A DNA stretch of 18,159 nucleotides. It comes from an uncultured Phascolarctobacterium sp. GTDB lineage: Bacteria; Bacillota; Negativicutes; Acidaminococcales; Acidaminococcaceae. The stretch is from positions 1 to 18,159 of the forward strand of contig CALCHC010000101.1 in assembly GCA_937901335.1 (NCBI GenBank), written 5' to 3'. A program made the position numbers and the translations under genes. Shown here piece by piece: positions 1-6,030 of the stretch; positions within the stretch are counted from its first letter, which is position 1, and every line of letters begins with the position of its first letter. The notes beneath the pieces are model-generated. The model searched no databases. It had not been told where the DNA came from and saw nothing but the letters and a program-made list of their open reading frames with translations.

Positions 1-792
1 ACTGACCCCAATCCGAAAGTTGCGGGTAGAGGCTTGGAATATTTGCGTTTGCAAAATATTGAAGTAGTTACTGGTGTGTGTGAAGAAGAAGCTTTAAAGC
101 TTAACGAAAAGTTCTTCTGCTGGATTACCAAACAACGCCCGTTCATTAGCTTGAAATATGCAATGACTTTGGACGGCAAGATTGCTGCTCATACCGGTGA
201 TAGCAAGTGGATTACCGGAGAAGAAGCTCGCACTTACGCACATCTTTTGCGTAAACAACACGATGCAATTTTAGTTGGCATTGGTACTGTTTTGGAAGAT
301 GATCCGGAACTTACTACTCGTATGGTTAAGGGCAAGAACCCCATCCGCATTGTACTGGATAGCACTTTGAAAGTTTCTTTGATGTCCGCAGTGCTTAACG
401 CTGCAGCGGAAACCATCATTGTTACTGGTCTTGAAGCTGACGCAATTAAGGCAGAAGCAATTTCTGCGCTTCCTAATGTAGAAGTTATTCGTTTGCCTTT
501 GGAAAATGGCAAGATTCCTTTAGATTTGCTCATTATCCAACTTGCGAATCGCAATATTACCAGCTTGCTTGTTGAAGGTGGCAGTGAAGTTCACGGTGCT
601 TTCAAAGATGCAGGCTTGGCAGACAGAGTGTATGGCTTCATCGCACCGAAGGTTGTTGGTGGTAAAAATGGTTTTACTCCTGTTGGCGGCGTAGGTAGCG
701 CAACCATTGAAGAAGGTTGGCAATTAGATGAAGTGGAATATAAATTGCTTGGTCAAGATCTTTTGATTACAGGCAAAATTAAGGAGGCTTAA
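1..792 (+). CDS. ribD: RibD, riboflavin deaminase/reductase, 5' end missing
   Basis: Bifunctional pyrimidine deaminase / 5-amino-6-(5-phosphoribosylamino)uracil reductase of riboflavin synthesis, cut by the left window edge. The frame is open from base 1, beginning inside the end of the deaminase domain (DPNPKVAGRG, a conserved RibD segment). The TTG at 34 is therefore not the start. About 263 codons remain of a usual 360 or so. The zinc-binding His/Cys residues of the deaminase lie outside the window. The reductase domain is complete: PFISLKYAMTLDGKIA, SKWITG, VGIGTVLEDDP and the late LLVEGGSEVHGAF segment are typical of RibD_C, which uses NADPH. The stop is one base before ribE, whose Shine-Dalgarno AAGGAGG lies in the last ribD codons, so the two are probably translationally coupled. 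Any FMN riboswitch of the operon would be upstream of the window and cannot be judged. Confidence 0.96.
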   Translation, partial: TDPNPKVAGRGLEYLRLQNIEVVTGVCEEEALKLNEKFFCWITKQRPFISLKYAMTLDGKIAAHTGDSKWITGEEARTYAHLLRKQHDAILVGIGTVLEDDPELTTRMVKGKNPIRIVLDSTLKVSLMSAVLNAAAETIIVTGLEADAIKAEAISALPNVEVIRLPLENGKIPLDLLIIQLANRNITSLLVEGGSEVHGAFKDAGLADRVYGFIAPKVVGGKNGFTPVGGVGSATIEEGWQLDEVEYKLLGQDLLITGKIKEA

Positions 793-793
793 A

Positions 794-1444
794 ATGTTTA
801 CAGGCCTTGTAGCAGAACTGGGAACTGTGCAGAATTTAGCTCGTCAGGGTGAATCCTACCACCTTACAGTTGCTGCTAAAAAAGTTATGAATAATTTAAA
901 GATAGGTGACAGTGTAGCGGTTAACGGTGCTTGCCTTACTGTCGTGGAAATGACGGAAGGTAGTTTTACTGCGGACGTAATGCCCGAAACGGTGCGTCTT
1001 ACCAATATTGGTGACCTGCGTGGCGGCGATAGGGTGAACCTTGAAAGAACCTTGCGCTTGTGCGATGGTTTGGATGGTCACATCGTCAGCGGTCACGTGG
1101 AAGGCTTGGGTACAATCCTTAGCCAACGTCCTGAGGGTATTGCAGTTGTAGTAACTGTCAGCGCAGAACCGAAGCTGTTAAAATATATTTTGCCTAAAGG
1201 TAGCATTGCTATCGACGGCATTAGCTTAACCGTAACCAAAGTGACGGACAGTAGTTTCTCCGTTTCTTTGATTCCGCACACTGCCAAGGAAACAACCTTG
1301 GGCTTTAAAGCAGTGGGAGACAAGGTAAACTTGGAAACTGACATTATTGGCAAATACGTTGAGCGTATGCTTGGCTTCCATAACAAGGAAAACCAAGAGC
1401 TTACTCTTGACAAGAATATATTGATGGAAAATGGTTTTATCTGA
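794..1444 (+). CDS. ribE: Riboflavin synthase, alpha chain
   Basis: Catalyses the dismutation of two 6,7-dimethyl-8-ribityllumazine molecules to riboflavin, the last step of the pathway, in the cytoplasm. The 216-residue length fits the family (about 200-220). The start MFTGLVAELGTV is diagnostic. Two tandem lumazine-binding repeats are visible, with the pseudo-symmetric motifs VNGACLTV (43-50) and IDGISLTV (140-147), and GHIVSGHVEG near residue 96 opening the second barrel. The C-terminal part has the usual KYVERML helix followed by a short extension. It sits one base after ribD and 11 bases before ribBA. The symbol follows Bacillus usage; in older E. coli naming this enzyme is ribC. It is unrelated in fold to the lumazine synthase encoded by ribH downstream. 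Confidence 0.97.
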   Translation: MFTGLVAELGTVQNLARQGESYHLTVAAKKVMNNLKIGDSVAVNGACLTVVEMTEGSFTADVMPETVRLTNIGDLRGGDRVNLERTLRLCDGLDGHIVSGHVEGLGTILSQRPEGIAVVVTVSAEPKLLKYILPKGSIAIDGISLTVTKVTDSSFSVSLIPHTAKETTLGFKAVGDKVNLETDIIGKYVERMLGFHNKENQELTLDKNILMENGFI

Positions 1445-1455
1445 GGAGGATAACT

Positions 1456-2682
1456 ATGGAAGAAAAATTTAAGTACAATACCATTGAAGAAGCAATTGCT
1501 GCTATTAAAGCAGGCAAAATGGTATTGGTTACTGACGATGAAGATCGCGAAAACGAAGGCGATTTGATTATGGCAGCAGAGCTGTGCACTCCTGAAGCTA
1601 TTAACTTTATGGCGAAGGAAGCTCGCGGTTTAATCTGCATGCCTGCTGCTGGCGAAGTTATGGACAAGCTGCAACTTGGTGCTATGGTTAGCAAAAACAC
1701 TGACAACCACGAAACTGCTTTTTCCGTATCCATCGACCACGTTGATACCACTACTGGTATTTCTGCTTATGAACGTGCTTACACTATGCAAAAATGCTGT
1801 GATGAAGGTGCACAACCTGGCGATTTCCGTCGTCCCGGTCACGTGTTCCCCTTGCGTGCTAAAGAAGGTGGCGTTCTGGTTCGCACTGGTCATACTGAAG
1901 CAACTGTTGACCTTTGCAAATTGGCAGGTTTGAAACCTGTAGGCATTTGTGTTGAAATTATGGATGATGATGGTCAAATGATGCGCACTCCGCGTTTAGT
2001 AGAGTTCGCTAAAAAACATGACCTTGTATTCGTTACCATTGCTGACCTTGTAGCATATCGTAAGAACCACGAAAAAATGGTACATCGTGTAGCGGAAGCT
2101 GACCTGCCCAGCAAATATGGCAAGTTCAGAATCATTGCTTACGAAAATGATTTGGACGATTTGTGCCACGTTGCTATTGTTAAAGGTGATATTGCAGGCA
2201 AAGAAGATGTGTTGGTGCGCGTTCACTCCGAATGTTTGACTGGTGACGCACTTGGTAGCTTGCGTTGTGACTGCGGTGACCAACTTGGTAACGCACTGCG
2301 TATGATTGAAAAAGAAGGTTGCGGTGCAGTAATCTATATGCGTCAAGAAGGTCGTGGCATTGGTCTTGCTAACAAGATTAGAGCATATGCTCTCCAAGAC
2401 AAAGGCTTAGACACTGTTGAAGCTAACGTACAACTGGGCTTTGCTCCTGATCTGCGTGATTACGGTATTGGCGCACAAATCCTTGGTGATTTGGGCTTGT
2501 CCAGTATCCGTTTGATTACTAATAACCCTGCAAAACGTATTGGCCTTTCCGGTTACGGTATCACCATTACTGAACGTGTACCTTTAGTAATCGAAGCCAA
2601 CGAATATAATGAATTCTATCTCGATATTAAAGAAGAAAAAATGGGCCATGAACTGCATTGCGATTGCGGTTGCCACAAATAA
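1456..2682 (+). CDS. ribBA: RibBA, DHBP synthase / GTP cyclohydrolase II fusion
   Basis: Supplies both pathway precursors: the N-terminal domain makes 3,4-dihydroxy-2-butanone 4-phosphate from ribulose 5-phosphate, and the C-terminal domain opens GTP. RibB occupies about residues 1-205, with the acidic metal/substrate loop DDEDRENEGDL at 27-37. RibA follows, with zinc ligands C260, C271 and C273 in HSECLTGDALGSLRCDCGD, the RQEGRGIGL motif at 296-304 and TNNPAK at 355-360. Length 408 is normal except for the C-terminus: after the family's usual ending near EKMGH the protein continues to HELHCDCGCHK, adding clustered His and Cys residues that could bind metal (inference). A good AGGAGG site (1444-1449) precedes the ATG. 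ribH follows after 13 bases. Confidence 0.98.
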   Translation: MEEKFKYNTIEEAIAAIKAGKMVLVTDDEDRENEGDLIMAAELCTPEAINFMAKEARGLICMPAAGEVMDKLQLGAMVSKNTDNHETAFSVSIDHVDTTTGISAYERAYTMQKCCDEGAQPGDFRRPGHVFPLRAKEGGVLVRTGHTEATVDLCKLAGLKPVGICVEIMDDDGQMMRTPRLVEFAKKHDLVFVTIADLVAYRKNHEKMVHRVAEADLPSKYGKFRIIAYENDLDDLCHVAIVKGDIAGKEDVLVRVHSECLTGDALGSLRCDCGDQLGNALRMIEKEGCGAVIYMRQEGRGIGLANKIRAYALQDKGLDTVEANVQLGFAPDLRDYGIGAQILGDLGLSSIRLITNNPAKRIGLSGYGITITERVPLVIEANEYNEFYLDIKEEKMGHELHCDCGCHK

Positions 2683-2695
2683 GGAGGATATATAA

Positions 2696-3157
2696 ATGAA
2701 CGTATTAGAAGGTAAACTTACTGCAAAAGGTATGAAAGTAGCTATCGTTGTAGCTCGTTTTAATGAATTTATCACTAGCAAATTGATGGGTGGCGCAGTT
2801 GACTGCCTGGTTCGTCATGAATGTGCTGACGAAGATATCACTGTTGTATGGGTTCCCGGTGCTTTCGAAGTACCCCTTGCTGCTAAAAAACTTGCTGCTA
2901 CCGGCAAATATGATGCTATCATTTGCTTGGGTGCTGTAATTCGTGGTGCAACTCCGCACTTTGACTATGTTTGCGCAGAAGCTTCCAAAGGCATTGCTCA
3001 CGTTTCCATGGAATACAGCTTGCCCGTTGCTTTCGGCATCCTGACCACTGAAAACATTCAACAAGCTGTTGAACGTGCAGGCACCAAAGCAGGTAATAAA
3101 GGCGTAGACGCAGCGATGACTGTCATCGAAATGCATAATCTGTTCAAAAACATCTAA
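2696..3157 (+). CDS. ribH: 6,7-dimethyl-8-ribityllumazine synthase
   Basis: Condenses 5-amino-6-ribitylaminouracil with dihydroxybutanone phosphate to give lumazine, the substrate of RibE. At 153 residues it matches the family. Visible landmarks are ARFNEFIT (20-27, substrate ring contact), VPGAFEVP (53-60), CLGAVIRGATPHFDYV with the conserved catalytic-region histidine H88, and SLPVAFGILTTEN (108-120). Members of this family assemble into pentamers or 60-subunit shells; which form occurs here cannot be read from sequence. It is the last gene of the rib operon in view, with a strong AAGGAGG site 8 bases or so upstream of the ATG. Its stop codon overlaps the left end of a long inverted repeat (3156-3280), which may serve as the operon's end. 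Confidence 0.97.
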   Translation: MNVLEGKLTAKGMKVAIVVARFNEFITSKLMGGAVDCLVRHECADEDITVVWVPGAFEVPLAAKKLAATGKYDAIICLGAVIRGATPHFDYVCAEASKGIAHVSMEYSLPVAFGILTTENIQQAVERAGTKAGNKGVDAAMTVIEMHNLFKNI

Positions 3158-3280
3158 AAATTTGCTATAAGCACCGTTATGCTTTGTCACAGTTTGCTTA
3201 TTTGCTCGACGTACTATTAGTACGCCATCGCTTCATAAGCTTCACTGTTCCTCGCCTTCCGGTACTTCTAACAAATTTTT
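3156..3280. repeat. Long imperfect inverted repeat after the rib operon
   Basis: The outer arms AAAAATTTGCTATAAGCACC (3156-3175) and the reverse complement of the right end (3261-3280) agree at 17 of 20 positions. Pairing continues inward through patches such as ACAGT and GCTTAT to a central CGTACTATTAGTACG (3210-3224). Two of the three outer mismatches would be G-U pairs in the bottom-strand RNA, so that strand folds slightly better. The shape (long cruciform, A-run at one end and T-run at the other) suits a bidirectional terminator or a small dispersed palindromic repeat. No second copy is in this window. Function is inference. Confidence 0.7.
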
Positions 3281-3315
3281 AAGTTTTTGCATTGTTTAAT
3301 ATAGGAGATACATAA

Positions 3316-4176
3316 ATGGAACAAGATATTTTAACAAAAGGTACAGTCCCGGGCGTGCGCATTTACGCTCTGCGTACTACCAATTTGGTACGTGAAGCTG
3401 CAAAGCAACACAACTGCTCTCACTTGGCAAGTGCTTGCTTGGGTAGAGCAATGAACGGCGCTTTGCTTTTGGCTGCTACCATGAAAGATAATGAACGCAT
3501 CACCCTGCGTTTTAAAGGTGATGGCCCCATCGGCGAAATTGTTGCTGATGCGGAAGGTGGGCACGTACGTGGCTATGTAGAAAACCCCGACGTTTTCCTG
3601 CCGTTGAAAGATGGCAAGCTCGATGTTGGTGGCGCAATTGGTAATGGTAACATCATTGTTACTCGTTATTTGCAAAATTCCGAGCCTTTCACCGGTTACT
3701 GCGAATTGCAAGACGGTGAAATTGCTAGCGATTTGACTAAATACCTTTACGAATCCGAACAAACTCCTGCTTCCGTAGCACTTGGTGTTTTGGTGGATAA
3801 AGAAGGCGAAGTAACTGTTAGCGGTGGTTACTTTGTACAAGCTATGCCCGGTTGCGAAGAAGAAGTTCTGGAAAAGTTGGAACACAATGTAACTTATATG
3901 CCTTACGTTACCCAACTTCTGGAAATTGGCTTCAGTCCTGAAAAAATGATTGAAATCATTGGTCGTGAACTGGAAGTTGATATTAAGGAAAGCTATCCTG
4001 TTGAGTTTAAATGTCGTTGCAGCCGTGAACGTATCGAAAGTGCATTGCTGGCAATCGACAAAGCTTCCTTGGAAGAAATGAGCCAAGATGAATTTACCGA
4101 AGCTCACTGCCAATTCTGTAATACCACTTATAAATTTAGTTCTGACGAGATTAAAGCATTACTTGCAGACAAATAA
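3316..4176 (+). CDS. hslO: Hsp33 redox-regulated chaperone
   Basis: Cytoplasmic holdase chaperone switched on by oxidation and unfolding. The 286-residue protein has the Hsp33 N-terminal domain (about 1-180) and the C-terminal zinc redox switch: C233-R-C235 and C265-x-x-C268. These are the four invariant cysteines that bind zinc when reduced and form disulfides under oxidative stress. The segment GDGPIGEIVADAEGGHVRGYVENP (68-91) is typical of the family. An AGGAG site lies 8 bases before the ATG. It stands between the inverted repeat and the recA promoter. I see no clear promoter directly upstream, only a possible -10 (TAATAT at 3297) without a good -35, and no terminator before recA. Confidence 0.96.
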   Translation: MEQDILTKGTVPGVRIYALRTTNLVREAAKQHNCSHLASACLGRAMNGALLLAATMKDNERITLRFKGDGPIGEIVADAEGGHVRGYVENPDVFLPLKDGKLDVGGAIGNGNIIVTRYLQNSEPFTGYCELQDGEIASDLTKYLYESEQTPASVALGVLVDKEGEVTVSGGYFVQAMPGCEEEVLEKLEHNVTYMPYVTQLLEIGFSPEKMIEIIGRELEVDIKESYPVEFKCRCSRERIESALLAIDKASLEEMSQDEFTEAHCQFCNTTYKFSSDEIKALLADK

Positions 4177-4180
4177 CTGA

Positions 4181-4209
4181 TTGACAAAACGAACTATCGT
4201 TTGTATAAT
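4181..4209 (+). promoter_or_regulatory. recA promoter with LexA-type SOS box
   Basis: The -35 TTGACA (4181-4186) and -10 TATAAT (4204-4209) both match the sigma-A consensus exactly and are separated by 17 bases. The spacer contains CGAACTATCGTTTG (4190-4203), which fits the Gram-positive LexA core GAAC-N4-GTTY. A repressor bound there would block polymerase directly. Transcription should start near 4216. LexA control of recA is well established in Firmicutes; binding here is inferred from the motif. Confidence 0.9.
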
Positions 4210-4245
4210 AAACGTAAGCAGTAAGAATAAAAGTCAGGAGGACTT

Positions 4246-5277
4246 ATGATGGATACAGAAAAAACTAGAGCATTAGATGCAGCGTTGCGTCAAATTGAAA
4301 GAGATTTTGGTAAAGGTTCCATCATGCGCTTAGGTGAAGCTAGCGCAAAAATGAACATCGAAGTAATTCCCACTGGTGCTTTGTCTTTGGACATTGCTCT
4401 TGGTGTAGGTGGTATTCCCCGTGGTCGTGTTATCGAGATTTATGGTCCTGAATCTTCCGGTAAAACCACTGTTGCTTTACATATGATTGCAGAAGCTCAA
4501 AAAATGGGCGGTTATGCAGCGTTCATCGATGCTGAACATGCACTTGACCCGGAATATGCTCGTAAATTGGGCGTTGACGTAGATAACCTTTTGATTTCTC
4601 AACCGGACAATGGCGAACAAGCTTTGGAAATTGCTGACGCTCTCGTTCGCAGCGGTGCTATCGATATTATCGTAATCGACTCCGTAGCGGCTTTGGTTCC
4701 TCGTGCTGAAATCGAAGGCGAAATGGGTGACTCTCACGTTGGTTTGCAAGCTCGTTTGATGAGCCAAGCTTTGCGTAAATTGACTGGTTTGATTGCTAAA
4801 TCTAAATGTGCAACTGTTTTCATCAACCAAATTCGTGAAAAAGTTGGCGTTATGTTTGGTAACCCGGAAACCACTACCGGTGGTCGTGCGTTGAAGTTCT
4901 ATTCTACTATTCGCATTGACGTGCGTAGAGTAGATACTTTGAAAAACGGTAACGATATGATTGGTAGCCGTACTCGCGTTAAGATAGTTAAAAATAAAAT
5001 CGCTCCGCCGTTCAAACAAGCAGAGTTTGACATTATGTATGGCGAAGGTATTTCCCACGAAGGTTGCCTGGTTGACTTGGGTGCTGAACTGGAAATCATC
5101 AACAAGAGCGGTGCTTGGTATTCCTACGGTGATGTTCGTTTAGGTCAAGGTAAGGAAAAAGTTAAAGATTTCCTCCGTGAAAATCCTGAACTCGCTAAAG
5201 AAATCGAAACCAAGATTCGCAACGTGACTGTTGCAAAAGCTGGCGCAGACAGCGAAGAAGCTAATGATGTTGAATAA
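4246..5277 (+). CDS. recA: RecA recombinase
   Basis: ATP-dependent DNA strand-exchange protein and co-protease for LexA self-cleavage in the SOS response. The 343-residue sequence is full length. Walker A is GPESSGKTT (67-75), Walker B is IIVIDSVAAL (141-150), the L1 loop lies around EIEGEMGDSHVG (155-166) and the L2 loop runs through INQIREKVGVMFGNPETTTGG (194-213). The C-terminal tail is acidic (DSEEANDVE), as usual. Two ATGs stand in tandem at 4246 and 4249; AGGAGG (4237-4242) is only 3 bases from the first and 6 from the second, so 4249 may be the real start. recX overlaps its 3' end. No intein or frameshift is present. Confidence 0.98.
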   Translation: MMDTEKTRALDAALRQIERDFGKGSIMRLGEASAKMNIEVIPTGALSLDIALGVGGIPRGRVIEIYGPESSGKTTVALHMIAEAQKMGGYAAFIDAEHALDPEYARKLGVDVDNLLISQPDNGEQALEIADALVRSGAIDIIVIDSVAALVPRAEIEGEMGDSHVGLQARLMSQALRKLTGLIAKSKCATVFINQIREKVGVMFGNPETTTGGRALKFYSTIRIDVRRVDTLKNGNDMIGSRTRVKIVKNKIAPPFKQAEFDIMYGEGISHEGCLVDLGAELEIINKSGAWYSYGDVRLGQGKEKVKDFLRENPELAKEIETKIRNVTVAKAGADSEEANDVE

Positions 5278-5773
5278 GAAAACCAAGAATAAATTGGATA
5301 CTTTTGAGCAGGTTTATGGCTACGCCATGAACCTGCTTAATTATCGTGATTACAGCAGTAAAGATATGCTGCTGAAATTAAAAAGTAAGGGCGCATCTGA
5401 AGAAGATGCTCTGAAAGCGGTTGAAAAATTATTAGAAAACCGTTTTATAAATGAAGAGCATTACGCTCAGCAAGTGTTTCGCGCTTGGCTAAGCAAAAAA
5501 ACTTACGGTAGACAGCATCTTGCCATGGAGCTGTATCGTAAGAATGTAGCAGAGGAGTGCGTTCCTGAAATTATGGCAGCGTTTACTGATGAGATGGAGC
5601 GTCTTAATGCTGAACATGCCACGAAGGAATTTATTTCTCGAAACAGAAGGAAATTACAAAATTATGATGACAAATTAGTTGCTGCTGCAGGTCGTTTTAT
5701 GATGAATCGTGGTTTTGCAACTAGGTATATACAAGTTCTATTGGAAGCAATACGTGCGGAGAGCAATATATAG
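5264..5773 (+). CDS. recX: RecX regulatory protein
   Basis: Small, basic, helical protein that binds RecA filaments and modulates strand exchange. The start is taken as the ATG at 5264 (or 5267), giving about 169 residues. A TTG at 5231 in the same frame would lengthen it by 11 residues but lies deep in recA with no ribosome site. The family pattern of repeated three-helix modules is visible: an N-terminal YAMNLLNYRDYSSKDMLLKL, then RFINEEHYAQQVFRAWLSKKTYGRQHLAMEL in the middle (the most diagnostic stretch), and a third repeat near the C-terminus. It overlaps the last codons of recA by 14 bases and has no strong site of its own, so translation is probably coupled to recA. Confidence 0.92.
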   Translation: MMLNKKTKNKLDTFEQVYGYAMNLLNYRDYSSKDMLLKLKSKGASEEDALKAVEKLLENRFINEEHYAQQVFRAWLSKKTYGRQHLAMELYRKNVAEECVPEIMAAFTDEMERLNAEHATKEFISRNRRKLQNYDDKLVAAAGRFMMNRGFATRYIQVLLEAIRAESNI

Positions 5774-5781
5774 TAGTAAAC

Positions 5782-5810
5782 TTGACTTTTTTGTCAATTT
5801 TATTTAAAAT
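5782..5810 (+). promoter_or_regulatory. Promoter just after recX
   Basis: TTGACT (5782-5787) and TAAAAT (5805-5810) are separated by 17 bases, a good sigma-A arrangement, starting 8 bases after the recX stop. The -35 lies in a small inverted repeat TTGAC-N6-GTCAA (5782-5797) that could be an operator. The expected start near 5817 lies only about 35 bases before an intrinsic terminator, so it either makes a short RNA or an attenuated leader for rny. Confidence 0.65.
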
Positions 5811-5816
5811 ATAGGT

Positions 5817-5884
5817 ATCCAATCGTGTTAAATTCTCAAGTTATTTATGAGGCAACACTTTTGAAGTGGTTGCCTTGTTTTTTG
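5817..5884 (+). ncRNA. Candidate short RNA or attenuated leader
   Basis: This is the stretch between the promoter at 5782-5810 and the T-run of the terminator at 5851-5883, about 65-70 nt. The only internal ATG (5848) opens a five-codon frame, so it does not look coding. A GTGTT at 5826-5830 could pair with AACAC in the terminator's 5' arm, a weak possible anti-terminator. No known RNA family was recognised. The transcript is an inference from the flanking signals. Confidence 0.35.
5851..5883 (+). terminator. Intrinsic terminator downstream of recX
   Basis: GGCAACACTT pairs with AAGTGGTTGCC around a TTG loop (about ten pairs, one bulged base), followed by TTGTTTTTT. The T-run is on the + strand side only. 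It would end recA-recX transcripts and also any RNA from the promoter at 5782-5810. Confidence 0.85.
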
Positions 5885-5959
5885 CCCTTATTAGAATTTT
5901 ATAATACGTATTCAAATTAAATATAGATTACAGAATTCAATGGAATAAGGACATTTGAG

Positions 5960-5987
5960 ACAGGCGCAATAATTGAGCCTGTTATTG
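5960..5987 (+). other. Alternative hairpins in the rny leader
   Basis: ACAGGC (5960-5965) can pair with GCCTGT (5977-5982). CAATAA (5967-5972), inside that loop, can instead pair with TTATTG (5982-5987) just downstream. The two hairpins interlock, so they compete. An A-run (TGTAAAAAAAC) follows. No known riboswitch matches; preQ1 type I was considered and does not fit. Confidence 0.3.
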
Positions 5988-6022
5988 TTGTGTAAAAAAA
6001 CTTTTGAAACAATCATTAAATT

Positions 6023-6030
6023 AGGAGGTG
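6023..6030 (+). promoter_or_regulatory. Ribosome site overlapping the nominal rny start
   Basis: AGGAGGTG at 6023-6030 is a near-perfect Shine-Dalgarno, but the only conventional start codon that keeps the whole protein (GTG 6028) lies inside it. The same GGAGGTG before rimP is followed by six bases and then ATG. Here six bases lead to ATT at 6037. This favours a rare ATT start for rny. Confidence 0.6.

Noticed and set aside
34..36. TTG as the ribD start
   Set aside because: The frame is open to base 1 and the preceding residues (DPNPKVAGRG) are conserved RibD sequence, so the gene simply enters from outside the window.
5941..6012. preQ1-type riboswitch before rny
   Set aside because: The hairpin followed by an A-run looked suggestive, but the conserved loop and the tail-to-loop pairing of preQ1 type I are absent, and rny is not a queuosine gene.
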